Source: Anabas testudineus (lineage: Eukaryota > Chordata > Actinopteri > Anabantiformes > Anabantidae). From it: a stretch of DNA of 64,000 nucleotides. This document shows, one piece after another, positions 26,609 through 39,769 of the stretch (within the stretch, counting starts at the first letter, position 1; each line of letters starts with the position of its first letter). A program made the position numbers and the translations under genes. The stretch covers positions 15,022,333-15,086,332 of the forward strand of contig NC_046614.1 in NCBI RefSeq assembly GCF_900324465.2, given 5' to 3'. Under the pieces are notes generated by a model, which made no database searches, was not told the origin of the DNA, and worked only from the letters and a program-made list of their open reading frames with translations.

Positions 26609-29600
26609 TATGACCAGTGCTCTGCTCTCGCCCTCAGGGTTTTATGTTAGCTGGTTGCTGTGCTGCTGACGTCACTGTGAGTGTGGTTTGTCAAGAGGCA
26701 CTGAGACTGAGCAGTACAGGAAGTGAAAGGACCACTAGTGACTTTCTGAAATAGTGAACAACAACAACAGAATAAGAATAATAACTTTTTTCTTTTCGTT
26801 GTTTTTTCGTTACTTTGAATTTTGTAGAATTTGACTTACTTACTGCACATCTAAAGTAGTGTGTTTTGATTTTCAGTTTTTTCATCAGAGGTCTCTTGAA
26901 CCACACAAAATAGGAAGTAAGTTAAATGTAAACCATTGTATGTGACAAACACTTTAATAACATGTTTTTTATTCTTTATTATTATTTTCAAATGATTGCA
27001 AATGTGTGCTTTGATATTATTTATGTAAAATTTAATTTACTTGCTGTAGAATGTTTACATGTGTAATAGCATGTTGGCTCTATGACGCAGATCTACGTAG
27101 TTTTTAAGGTGTACTGTGATCAGGTCTTTTGACATTTGGTGCAGGTGGCTGGACTTTCCTGATAAACACCATTGGCTGTTGAATAGTTCACACATCATCA
27201 GCAAATCAGTTTAAAGTTTTGTCAAGTTGTAAAATAAAATGAATCATCAAAAATTTTGATGATCAGCGAATAAGAGAAGTCTCTTCTCAGACATACCTAC
27301 GCTTGTACCAATTTCTAAACTTTAAGGATGGAAAGTTGAGGAGGAACCTGCATGCACAGGTTGTACCATGTATATAGTGCCTGACAAGAGTTCAACACAA
27401 CTGCCAAATAGCTTTTTCTAGCTATAATCATTTTCCATATGTATATACATGATATTTTAAGTTACATTTGACACTTTTTTATTATCTACTTCAACTGTTC
27501 ATGAACAAATCTGAGAAAACTAATGTTGAATCACTTAAAATGAGAAACCAGGTTATTAAAAGAAACAATTTTCTGGAGTAATCGGGGAACGGCTTTGCAT
27601 GTCCTTAAGAAGCTTGTTTGGAAATCTATGTATACACGCAGCTGATGAGTAATCTGATTTCTTGTCTACTTTGGGCTGATTTGGGAAGATTGGTACACAG
27701 ATTTTAACTGTATAGAGATTGTATAAGGAATATATCATGCATGGGACTCAAAAGTGGTTTGTCAAGACTAATCATAGTCATGGTCATTCATTGCTAGATG
27801 GGATGGGACTGGACTGCATCACTGTATTCTTTATAAAGACTAAGACAAGCTTTAATACCGAAAACTGTTGGCAGAGACGTCATACATTTCACTCATACAG
27901 CATCTTCCTTGGATCTTTCATAGATAACAGTAAAACCAGTTTCACATCTCTTAGGAAGGGGGTGGCTGAGTAAGTTTGCTGTTCACAGAAAAGCAAAGTA
28001 AACTGTTATTTAGCCTTCTCTCAATTTTCTCTTTCTGTTCAGGAGGTTATAAATGATTTGATCTGAACACTTTCAGAATGGGATTGAGGAAGCGAAGGTG
28101 TATTTCACATACTTGAGTGCCATCCTCTCCCTTTCTACATCACAGGGCATTCTTCCTCATAAAAACTCTTTTTCAGGTTGCACACTCTCCTCAAAGGGAA
28201 ATTATCTCAGTACAAGAGATGATGTTTGCTCACACCTCCATACACTGTTGAAACCATAATGTATAAATTAAAGTGGTTTTGCTTTCCAAACAAAATTATC
28301 AAGTAAAACTTAAATTGCACCAATAAATCAGTACTGCTAACTTCTGTAACTTTGTCTTGACTTGATTTGACCTCTTTAGTTTATCAGTCTCAGAACTGAA
28401 AAGCTTGAGTTCCATCGTGCATTTCATGTTTTTGTTTCAGTTTAAATTCCTCCAATATTTTCGATGTGTCTCAGTGAAATCAGAACTTATTTTTCTGATC
28501 AGAATTAAAACCATGAAAACCACAATGAAGGTCTGCACTGCATACACATACCCTGTTCTTATTTAAGTAATTTACAGTCAGCTGTCTGATAATTTCACAG
28601 ATTCGTATGCAACATAGTACCCTCGTCGTCAGAATTCGACAACACGTAGATGCAAGTTGCAACTCCCTGTATAATGGAGCTTTTCACAATAAACCAGACG
28701 TTTATGTTGTCCTTGACATTTTCTCTGTCGTTTATCCCAACATTTATCTGTGTTGCCATGGTTTCTGTTCATGTTCTGCAAAGGCAGAAGTTCTTGAGGA
28801 AGGAATTCCCTTAGTCAGCAATGTTTAGGCTATAGTCTGCCCCCTAATGGCCAACCTCTTAAATCCTGCAGACGTACACAAAGTACGCAAGGACGTGCAT
28901 AAGCAATGACACCTTTATTATCTCTGCTTACACGTTCGCAAATAGTGAGTATACACCCAGTGTAAGTCTTAATGAGCTGGTTAAGGTTCCCTGTTTACTT
29001 GTAAACTGAGAGTTTTAAGTGGATACAAAACAGAAATTTGACTTTCTTTAGCTTTGAATAAGTTAACAGAAGTAAAAATTCTGAGTTGTCACAGAACTAA
29101 AAATATTAACTTGGATGAACTCAAAGCCTAAACATAAAAAAAATAATTAGATCACATCACCCACAATGTTGCTGAAGTTTGTTGCCTTAGAAACTTTAGT
29201 TTTCAAAAAAGATTTTTTACAGTGTAATGTACACACGGATGTTGATCTGTGATAATGATCTGTTGGCTACTTGGATCTGTACAAGTCTGTGTGCTCATTG
29301 TACATGATATCATAAGCCACAGTAACACGAAATCAAGTGGTTGAGTAGATGTTTTAGTGATACTGCCCCTGCTGAATTCACACCCGTCACAACCTTCTCA
29401 CATGTGGCTGATTATATCAAAGACATTTCTCTCTGTGCCACTCATACACAGTCAAAACCACAGGGGTGAGTGTTTGAACCCTCCTACAGGATGTGACACA
29501 ACTATAGACGTACTATGTCTCAAAGGTAGACAGTATCGTCATTGGATAGCCACAAAGAGTAATAAAGGTACTGTAGAAAGTTGGAGTTCCCTTAAACTGC

Positions 29601-32406
29601 ACTGCACATTACCACAGTGCACACTGTCGATGTGACTATGTGGTAAGGGTGGGAAGAAGATGCAAATGTTGAAGACTTAAGCATGGTAATGTAAGAGGTT
29701 TACTGAAGGTTATGACATTTGCTCCCAGTGAATACAGTGACATTACCTAAACTCTGAAGACCTTTCTCTACTTTGAAATCTGACTATTAAAGAAACAAGA
29801 TGGAAATTACAGCACCCGTGTTCAAGCCCTATCAAAATGTTCATTCTTTAGGACTTTAAAGGGCAATTCCACTGATCAGTGTGTTGTTTAGCTGTTTAGC
29901 ACTATGGCTCTACAGGCAGCTGTGCAGTTGTGTCTATTAACATAACACATCCAAACTTGAACTGTTGCTGGTCAAGATGTACTGTTGGTAAAGTCACATG
30001 AGTGCAGCACTAAATCAGTGCAGTACTGAATTAAACACAGAGTCTAAGAAAAGTGAATGTAATTTTGCCTTTAAGGAGACCCTTTAATGTCAAAGTAGAG
30101 ACGGAGGTCTGCAAAGTAATCAAATTACATACAAATGTAAATCCTAAATATAAACTGACTTTAAAAATAAAAAAACATTTCACATCAAATTTACAGAGTT
30201 AAAGTTTACATACAAAATATAAAAAAAGATTAAAATTGTAAACATATGTGTACAAGGAAGATAATGCAAACAATGTATTTGTTGTCAGCTGGCGACATAT
30301 ATTCGTTGTTCGTGAGTACAGTTGCTTCACTTCAGATGGCTGCTCTTTCTATAAAACCCTACGTAGAAAGAGTTTGGTTCACGCGCTATATATGCCTTCG
30401 AAACCACACACCTACTTCCTGGATCACTGACATTTACTGAAAGCATTTGCAGGGACTGTTTCCACTGAATATGCGTACTCTTTGCTCATATGCGGATCCT
30501 TAATTTAGTTAGTACAAAAAGCCAAGTTTATTTAAAAATGTTTATTCAGACACTCTCAGGGGATCATTGTGCCCTTTGAAAACAGAGAACAATTATCGGT
30601 GAACAAAAACACCGTAGGTGCTGCACAACAGAATTCAGATAGCAGTTACTTTGTCTTTGCCATTTACAATCCAGAGATACTTTTACATTTTATTACATTA
30701 ATAACATGTATTTATTACTTTTTACTATACTGCACTTATTCAGCAGCTTTTTCAACTACAGATTAAGATTCTGGATAAACAGAGATGAAAAGAAAGAAAA
30801 AAAATACAACTAAACACCTGGAGGTTAATAGTTTTGTGATTTGAGGGTCTAGTTGTGTCCCTTTTTCATATGTCAGTATAAGTGTATAAGTTGCTATAGC
30901 AGTTTTAACATAAAGCTGTTTCTACGTTTCTTAAATAACTGCTCTAATTATAACAAATTAGACTAAAACAGACACATTTGTGTATCAGAGGGTTTTTGTT
31001 TTCTTATTTCTTACCTTATAATCATCTTACAAACCCTCACATTGATCTAGTTGGCTGGATATAAAGATCTCAAACCTGCTGCACCTCATCCAACCACAAT
31101 AGTTAAAGTTATTAATAGTTTTATACTTTACGTTTTGCTTGAGAAGGATTTGAAATGCCGTTATTACAAATTCCAAACATTATATTGATATTTCCTTTAC
31201 TTTATAGTTTAAAGAAAAGGTCACACGGCTTCCAACCCAGGGTGCTGTGTTGGCACAATAAATGAGATGGAACCGAACTGCAGTTTTTCCGAGTATAGAT
31301 CCTGCTAGTCAGACAGGTACATGCCGAACCACCTGTGGCTTGCATATCTGATTTCTTAGCAAAACAAGTGAATGAAAATGCTGTTTCATAACTCCTCTGA
31401 CTCTACTAATCTGGGGAAAGTCTCCACAGGGCTATAAACAACTTGAAAGTCCTCACATTTACAACATCAATCTTTCCAATGGCTGAAATGAAAACATGAG
31501 AGGAAGTATCTCTCAGTGGGAAAAAGAAACACATTTAGCTCCACAAGGGGAACTCCCCCAACCCCACACACTTTACCACTAACAGCATGTTAGTTTGTTT
31601 TTTTGTCTTTTACATTTACTGTTCTCAGTGGAACAGAGCTAAAAAAAACAAAGTATGATAAAAACATGACAGAAATAGAGACAGGTTCACTGTAAGAAGA
31701 AAGCAAAACAGTTTTCTGAGACACTTAAGGAATTCATTCCACAGTATTACTAATTAGGATAGTTACCATCCTTACTATATTTAATATTCATACTATAGCT
31801 TGTAATTCTCAGAAGCTTGTCACTTGCCCCAATAATTGTCACATTATATAACATTACAGGGATTAAAGCAGCACAAAATGCTGTGTACTGTATGTATGTG
31901 CATGTTAGCAAGAGTAAAAACTATTTTTTAAAAACAGAATTACACATTTAGTGATACAATCTCCAAGACTGTTATATAAAAATATTCATATCCAAATTTG
32001 TAATAAATATTAAGGTTACACAGAAAGTGAATTTTTTGAGTGCAGTTGTCTTACTAAAGAAGGCATAAGTACAACTCAAGTAGCAAAAGCTGCTTGACTT
32101 TAAATTGTTGTACAGTTGAACAACAAAAAGTGAGGTATGATACATAACTTTCAAAAAATTCACCCAATATTCTATTACAGCAGAACGAACGAAAGTCAAA
32201 TATTGACCACACTGCAGATTGTGAATACACCTGCTACAATACAGATACACTAAATAGTTTTTCTGATGTCTTGTATTTCTAATGTAAAACCAACAATATA
32301 AGTAATTGTTAAATGACCAGCCATGAAAGGATTCAGCTGATGATTACCTGACCTAAATATTCACAGTATTAATTGACATTAGTTTGATGTCAAAGAAAGT
32401 TTCACC
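26609..32406. other. Intergenic DNA between the two TNF receptor genes
   Basis: About 5.8 kb, AT-rich. No exon with recognisable homology, no RNA gene and no long repeat was seen on either strand. Small open frames (27719-27973, 28607-28828, 29357-29635) show no domain or signal peptide. An AGGAAGTG (ETS-type) word lies at 26717-26724, about 110 bp upstream of the tnfrsf9-like start. Confidence 0.55.
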
Positions 32407-35024
32407 TCAGGGCTCTTCAGGATTCAGCTTAAAAGAGGAGAGGCTACCATCACCACTCTCCTCAACTGGCCGCCGACATGAGTCCTTTGCTGAAAAGGAA
32501 CATTAACACGTATTGCTTTGTTAGGTTTGTATTTATGAAAAACATGCACCATCAAACTCCTCCAAATGAACCCAATGCAGCTTCCCTTTTCAGATCTCTG
32601 AAGCTTCCTGTAGCTGTTTACATCAGGTTCAAAATAGTGAGCCTTGCCTACAAAAGTGGTCAACTCAACCTGAACTCCCTCATCCAGGTCTACAATCCCT
32701 CCTGCCCGCTGCACTCTGCCAGCGAACAACGTCTTCTTGTCACCTAAGCTCACAAAATTTGCTGAAAACTGAACTCCTCTAAACATTTCTCTGCACTCAA
32801 AAGCTTTATTAAAAGCTTTACTTTACCAAATAACTAAAGGTAAATGTGACACAGTGTATCTCTGAAATTGATCTGCAAATGGTAAATCAGGGTGGATCCA
32901 ACAAAATAATATGTCATCATTTCAGGACATGGCAACATGACTTTGTCACCATATAAATTCATGTTTTCATATTATATATTAAGAAGGCAGAACGCATGTG
33001 GGACAGTGGGACACGTCATGCATTGTGGTCCACTGAGCATCATACACTGCAGTATTATACAGTATTATTTACTGTCAGTGAGTTCTTGCTACAGTAGCAG
33101 TCTAGGTGTTTTGCCCACTTCCTACCACAGCAGAATAAAATAAAACATAGTAGCAAGGGGTGTTACCTAAAGAATAATGCATCTCATTTGAAACTGCTGA
33201 TGCACCTCTACACTTTCTTGCCAAGAATTGGATGAGATAATGCTGTGCAGACTGCAAGACTTGAAGCTGAAATCAGTTTCATTTACAGACTGGAAACTAG
33301 GTGAAACACCTTGTCTGACTCTGTCGTAGTGTAACACAATGTGCTTCTCTGAAACTCGAAAGCTCTCTAACATAAAACTACTATTTCTTCCCTGAAGTGT
33401 TGGGATGTGCAGTTGTGTGTCATGAGCATCAACTTCTTGTGTTTGTCTGTTGTGTCACAAGACACCAGGAAATACCTGAGCCTGGTTGTATTACCATACT
33501 ATTCCCTTTTACTAAAAAAGAAGTTCATTTTTTATCTTTCAACATACTTTGTACTGCAGTTTTTTTCTGCATGCAAGGAGTGATGTGAAGCTTGCAGGTC
33601 ACCGCGGTCAGTATCAGCAGTCCAATAATCCCAAATATGAGGAGAACCATGCCTAAACAAAACAAGCAACTAATAAGTTACTTTATAGTTTGTTTGTTTT
33701 TTTAATGCAAAGTTCTGTCATAAAAAATATCAGCAAATGTTTTACCCGTGTAGTGGCCGGCATTTGAATGGGGATTTTGCGCCTCTTCTTTCTTTGGGGT
33801 GCCTTTGTGTTGTGGAGGAGCTGTGCTGAAGGTCATAGTACGTGTAGCCTGAGTTTGAGGCTCCTCACGTGGACGGAGGGATGTTGATTGTATGATTGTT
33901 TTAGTGATAGCAGAGTCACTCTCCGGATCATTACAGATGGCATCTGAGGTTCTTTTTCCATTCACTTTCACTCCTGATTTGCATCTACAATGAATAAGTC
34001 AAGATGAAGCTGAGCTGAAAACAACACGTAACTGCTTTAGACATATTTAAGATTACGTGTATTAAATGTCTGCAGCAATTCTCAGTCATCCAGATTGTGT
34101 CCAGCTGCTACTGAACAGCACACACATAAAGCATGGCACAGTTTTAAAAAGAAACCAGTACACTTACTCCTTCCATTTTTGACAGACCGAGTTGATTTCG
34201 CTGGTGAAATATCCATATTCACACTCTAAACATTCTGGAAAAGGAGAATAATGAATTAATAAAAAAGAAGATTTCATTGCATACTGCATGACGTATGATG
34301 TTGCTTGATGTTTCCTGTGTACCGTTATTTTTCAGTCCAAATCCAATGTCACATTTGCATGAGGAAGCATCATCCTCCCAGGGAGTAAATCCCGCACGGC
34401 ACTGACATTTCCTATCGGTCTCTCGTGTGCATTCCTGTTTAACAGAACTTCCCCAATCTACAACAACAAAATCCCATACCCATTAAAAGCAGGCTGAGAC
34501 TGAAGAAGGAAGTTTTGCCCTTTCTTTTGTCGCACAATGTTTCAGCTTCATGAGCAGTTGCATTAATCATTCCGTAGCCAAGTGGGAAAAATAACATTAT
34601 GGTAGGTTTATCAAACTTGTTTATGGTAAAATAGATTACTTTAACACTCACTTTTATTACAATTTGTACATGGTCTGCATTCTTGGGAATCATTTTCCTC
34701 AGGCTGGTAATATCCATTGGAACAGGCAGTACAACCGCCTTGACGTGTTACTCTTTGACCTTGATTTAATTAACAGTATCAAAAGAAACCATGTACATTA
34801 ATCATAATACCAAATTTAAGCACGTGGCGTAACAGAGGAAGTTGTAAATCCAACATCTACTGTATGTTCAATGACATGAATGAATGAGGAAGAAATGATA
34901 CAGATACATACATATATAAAAGTCTTACTTTACCTTTTAGGCATCGTGTGGCGTCTGAATGAATGGCAAGTTTGCAAAAAGTCAGTGTGAATAGGAGCAC
35001 TTTGGACAGATGCATATTCATCAT
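32407..35024 (-). CDS. tnfrsf4: TNF receptor superfamily member, OX40/TNFRSF4-like
   Basis: Predicted T-cell costimulatory receptor. Seven exons (plus coordinates): 34934-35024, 34652-34759, 34323-34457, 34168-34234, 33746-33984, 33548-33652, 32407-32489; 828 nt, 275 residues. Signal peptide MMNMHLSKVLLFTLTFCKLA. Cysteine repeats: CTACSNGYYQPEENDSQECR, CTNCNK, CQCRAGFTPWEDDASSCKC, CLECEYGYFTSEINSVCQKW, then KVNGKRTSDAICNDPES, which follows OX40 (CRCRAGTQP, CPPGHFS, SDAICED). A Thr/Pro/Ser-rich stalk spans about residues 140-213, the membrane segment about 214-233, and the tail carries PVEES, a TRAF-type motif comparable to OX40 PIQEE. The first cysteine-rich repeat is largely absent: only one Cys lies between the signal peptide and CTAC. 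An in-frame ATG 66 nt upstream (35090) would put a polar leader before the signal peptide, so 35024 was chosen. A 4-1BB identity is less likely. Confidence 0.78.
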
Positions 35025-36730
35025 TGACAAGTACCACTGAGCGTTTCCTGTGAGAGACGAGCCAACAGTGGCAGACTCAGAACGCCCCACACTGGAATCA
35101 CCACAACCTTATAAAGGAAGAGTATAAAGGAAGCAGAAGCACGTGTCTTATCTGACTAACACTTAAGATAACACTTAAGGACAATAATATTCTGTTAACG
35201 TATTCTGTCAGTGCAAATCTATATAAGTCCAAAGCATATTTATTTAATTAAGGTTACTGAGAAAATTTTTTATTTTTAACAAAAAGCTGACTTTGAAGCC
35301 ATCTAATGTGTGTTTTTTTTGTTCAGTTATCATAAAGGTGACAGATAAAAGTAAAGATGGAAATATAGTTGAAAGTGCTGGAAAAAGCTACCAACTAGAC
35401 TTAAGTTTTTATAATTTTTTTCATTAGTTTTAACACTATTTCTACAGTCCATATTTACCATCAACATGTTTGTTGTCCTTATTTCCCTTCTTGTTTTTGT
35501 TTAAATTTGTGGTAAAACAGTTGGTCAGTAATTAAATTGTACAAACAGCCCTTAAATGTATCATTAAACATTTAATTAGAATATATGTATTTTGACCATA
35601 GTACTAATTAATAAACTAGTAAATAAATGTCTTAGATTTTTGTATCATGACCTCTCTATTTTTATACATGACATCAAAAGTGACTATCATGTTCCATCTG
35701 TACTGTTGCTTATTCCATTACAAAAGTTTTTCAGAAAACAGAATATTATCACCTATCATGATATGTAGCTTTAGAGCTTTTCTGTTTATTAACCTTTGTC
35801 AGGGCTGTTTTTTATTCTTTCGGGACTGATAGGGAAATAAGTAAGAAATCTGTGGTTAACTATCGGAAACTATGCAGTCTTATTATGCCAGTAAGAGCAT
35901 GATACAATACCTTTGTGCATGGGTTCAAAGTGCAGACGGAACCACCATTCTTTATCTGCAAGATACAACCACACAAATGCTAAAAGCTCGCTTCTTGAAG
36001 CGGATGTTAACACACCTCCGCTCAAGTTTTGACTTTTGCCATTAAATAAAATTATGAAAAACATTTTAATTAGAGGATCACAAAACCCCTTAAATGACTT
36101 GTAGTAATGTTGATGTAACATGATCACTAGTCAATTTAGAAAGTGGAGAAAGGAAAACGAATCTAGTTAATTAATTAATATTTGCAGTGAAGTGAAGCAC
36201 ACTGAGATGTCATCACCGTACTGTAGCATCAGTTGTTAAATGATCAGTAGTACGAATTTCAGAACTGAATACATTTTTTGAACTGAAAGAAAAGTGTCCC
36301 TGAGCAACTTTGGATTAAAAAATAGTAACATTTAGCTGCTGTCATCCATATTAGGGCAAAGACCTCTGAGCTAAGAGAAGCAGCAGTTTGTAACCATCCT
36401 TGAGTTTGGTGGGAAAGACTGCTTATGAGTACGGGCCACAACAGAGGAAAACTAATACTGCAAAGGTTGTGTTCTACAAGTAAGCTTTAAAAATCCTGTC
36501 AGAGCCCAGACTACCCCTTCACACAGACACAAAATCATCCAGTCTCAAGTTCAACTGACGGCATCTGCATGTGTGGTTGCTGCTGTGAAGCACGAACGAG
36601 GAGGTGTGAATGTTGTGCAGGTGCTATATGATGGCAATGGCGGTAATCTATTCAGTATTCAGCAGCAAACCTAACCAGAATTTGATACTGCAACTTTCGT
36701 CAGTGACACAGCATCCAATCTGGTTTTGGA
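35025..36730. other. Spacer upstream of tnfrsf4-like gene
   Basis: AT-rich, without recognisable genes. The words ACCACAA (RUNX-type) and TATAAAGG occur within about 110 bp of the tnfrsf4-like start, on the plus strand, so their relevance is uncertain. Confidence 0.4.
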
Positions 36731-36734
36731 TGAG

Positions 36735-36850
36735 CCAGCTCATCACCTGTTTTTAAACAGGACAATGACTCAAAACACCTCCTGGCTTTGTAACGACTAT
36801 TTGACCACAAAGGAGAGTGATGAAGTAATTTTTCAGTCAACAATATAGAC
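36735..36850 (+). mobile_element. Tc1-like transposase fragment
   Basis: The sequence AAACAGGACAATGACTCAAAACACCTCCTGGCTTTGTAACGACTATTTGACCACAAAGGAGAGTGATGA-type text corresponds to the QDNDPKHT ... YLTKKESD part of fish Tc1 transposases, here short and frame-disrupted. Both ends are missing. It is from a different Tc1 subfamily than the copy at 37395-37970. Confidence 0.65.
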
Positions 36851-37394
36851 AATGATAAATACACAGAATAAAAACTAAGAACAGCCTTGGGCTGTTTTTT
36901 GCATGTGCCAAGATGTTGATCAGTAAAAGCCTGTTGTTTGTTTCGATCTGATGTCACAGAAGGTCATTTTGAGTTGTTTTTGTCTGCCAGGGAGTGTAAA
37001 CAGTATATGTGAGATGATGTTTTCCCATATATAAAGTATCAGTACAAACAATGGAGACCAGTCCTTAACTCTGAACAGACAAGGCCAAGTCCAGTAAAGC
37101 AAACAAACAAACACCTAAACATGTTTCCTAGCTTGATAGAAAAGTGGAACTGTGGTGTCATGTTTAACACATCTCCTTTTTTGTTCCACATAAAACATTT
37201 TGGTGAACTTTTTAATGGAAGAAGTTCATGTAAGAAAAAACTGACAAGTGGCATTCCTGTGATCTTGGGCAAAACATCCAAAAGTACTTAAGCAATGATG
37301 TGTCATGATGATTGTGTCTGTGACTGTACAGATTAACCTGCAGAAAAGCACCTGTGAAAAGCAAAGTTAAATTTATACAGAGTTCTCTTTCAGA

Positions 37395-37970
37395 GACCTG
37401 TAAGAATTTCTGTCCTTATTGAGAACAACTATAAAAACCTCAAAGTGCTAATGAAAAAAGTATGTGAACTCTTAGAATAATGACCTGAAAAAAAGATAAT
37501 CATACTCAGGTGTTAGCATAAGAAATATTAGTTTGGAGGTTTGGACTAGAGCTACTTTGACTGACTAAGAAAACTCTTTGAGTTTGCTCTGTACAAGAAG
37601 AAACCCCTTACGTGAGCCATGCCTCACCATGATCAAGAATTGTTGATTTCCATAAAGTTAGGAAGGGTTACAAAGGGATCATAAAGACTTTAGAAAGTCA
37701 CCAGTCTACAGTCGGACAAACAATCCACAAATGAAGACACATCAAAATTACCCCAAGAGCACAACAAACACTTATTAATGAGGTGAAGAAACAACCCAGA
37801 GTGGCAGCCAAAGATTTGAAGGCATCATTGGAACTGGCTAACATCTTTGTTCGTGAGTCTACAGTATATAAAACGTGAGGTTGGGTTGGTTGGTTGAGGT
37901 TATTTTATTTACTTTTTCCACTATCACTATGAGGTTTTTATGGTTGTTCTCAATAAAGACATGAAAGCTG
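37395..37970 (+). mobile_element. Internally deleted Tc1-like transposon with inverted terminal arms
   Basis: The left arm contains TTATTGAGAACAACTATAAA and the right arm the inverted TTTTTATGGTTGTTCTCAAT. Between them, transposase N-terminal sequence is readable in pieces: RIVDFHKVRKGYKGIIKTLE near 37640-37700, then ITPRAQQTLINEVKKQPRVA near 37750-37810 and KDLKASLELANIFVREST to about 37860. The catalytic part is deleted. It is the same family as 16177-16730. Confidence 0.85.
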
Positions 37971-38469
37971 AAACACTTGTGTGAGCTTCATGTCACTTAT
38001 AAATAATTTAGAAGACACTGATTTTTTGATTGACTTTTTGACAAGTTGTGTCTCTAGAACGGAGGTTTCATGCTCGCTAAGAGGAAAGTAGCTGTGGGAT
38101 TTTTAGTGGAACTTGACCTGTACACAATCTGACAATTACCAGCTAACACTACATTGCATATATAGCAACTTTACCAGACAAAGTATGGTTGTTGCAACAC
38201 CAACTCATTTTTAATTTTTTTATCCACAGGATATGCTCTGATTTATGATTTTTTTCAGATGCAGCTTTTCTTGGAATAAAGAGATAAGGTGTATTGTTAA
38301 TGCTTTGTAGTTGCTGTGGAGGGGGAAAGAGGTAAAACTCACAACTGACATAAACTCAACTGAGATATTACGCAACTAACATGTGGTCTGAAGAAAAATA
38401 ATAATCATATTAGGGTAAACCCCTTTATATGTTTGTCTCAGCTTAATAAACATGCACAATGTGTAACTA

Positions 38470-39030
38470 ATCACAGTACACTTTTATCACAAAAGAATAA
38501 TCTACATTACCTGGTTTTCCCATCAAGCCTTCCTCTGTCCTTGGACAAAAAGCAGTAGGGATGTGACCACTCTTCATGACTATTGAGGAGTTGTACCGTT
38601 TGATGGCCACAGGTAGAAAGGATCTCAGGTGGCGCTCTGTGGAGCACTTAATGTTGATCAGTCTCTGGCTGAACGTCTGCAGCATCATGCGGTTGAAGGA
38701 CCTGAGCCTCCTCAGAAAGTACAACTGGCTCTGAGCCTTTTTACACCGCCTCCCACTGTATAGAGTGAGGGATGACTCCAAGATTTCCTGAAGTCCTTTG
38801 TTTTACTGATGTTGAACTGAACATGGTTCAATCCACAGCAGTCCACAAAACTGTCCACCACCGCTTGATACTGTGACGTCTCCACCCTGAATACGTCCTA
38901 CAACTGCAGAGTCATCAGAGAACGTGTGAGATAGCAGGACTCTGAGTTGTCTTATGTGTACGGGGTGAAGAGGGGACTGCACTGTCCCCTGTGGAGCGCC
39001 TGTGCTACAGACCACAGTGTCAGACACACA
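38470..39030 (-). mobile_element. LINE (non-LTR retrotransposon) reverse transcriptase fragment
   Basis: Minus-strand frames show GAPQGTVQSPLHP and FSDDSAVVGRI at 38803-39027, the reverse-transcriptase palm motifs of fish LINEs. KKAQSQLYFLRRLRSFN and ERHLRSFLPVAIKRYN at 38467-38781 are typical of the polypeptide's C-terminal end. The middle part is deleted and the frame is broken. It is probably of the L2/CR1/Rex group, but family assignment needs a library search. Confidence 0.75.
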
Positions 39031-39039
39031 GTTTACGTC

Positions 39040-39769
39040 TTGGTTTACTCATTTTTAAATTGTTGCTGTCCTTTTCTTGTATATTACTGTTTTATGCTGT
39101 AGCCTAGTTCCTGTTTTTTTGGTTGAGCACTTTGAGTTGCTTTTGAATTAGTATTTATTTATTTATTCCATTTTCAATGCTACTAGAAAAGTATTCTGTG
39201 CCTCCAAGGCAAATGGTACAGCTTCAGCTATGCCCATGTTGTTTGAAGTACAGCACACGATTACTGAGCAGTAATAACATTACTCAACATGTAACTATTA
39301 ATATTTTCATTTACAATATGCAGCTTAAATACTCAAGAAGAATTTGGCTTCCATAAGTTTCAATATGTGTGGTATTGACTGTGTGTAATGTCCAGTGGGT
39401 CCGGTAGATGGCGGTAATGGGACAAGATGTTTATAAAGGTAGAGGAAGAAACTTATCACGACACTGAATCGTGTAGTGCGACATGTCGGAAACACGCTGG
39501 ATGAAATGCGGTACGACCGAGCGATACTTGATGTTGTTGTAGTTGTTAAAAGAGAAACTGACAGATCAGGCTTTTGACCAGTAAGTGCAAAGCAGTCACT
39601 GTCTTTCGCTTTACTGTTAGGTCCTCCTTCGACGCTGTTTTCTACTAAAATACGTCTTAACTTTGGGGACATTTCTGACAATCATAGCGTTTCATCTGTG
39701 AAACAAACAACTACACTAACCGCACTCTGTTACAGCGGGTTTGTCCAGTGATCCTGTCTCAAAAAAGCG
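39040..39769. other. ddi2 5' flank
   Basis: AT-rich to about 39.4 kb, then less so toward the ddi2 start. No TATA box was seen. Splice-like GT words follow 39580, so a non-coding first exon is possible but not demonstrable. Confidence 0.35.
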
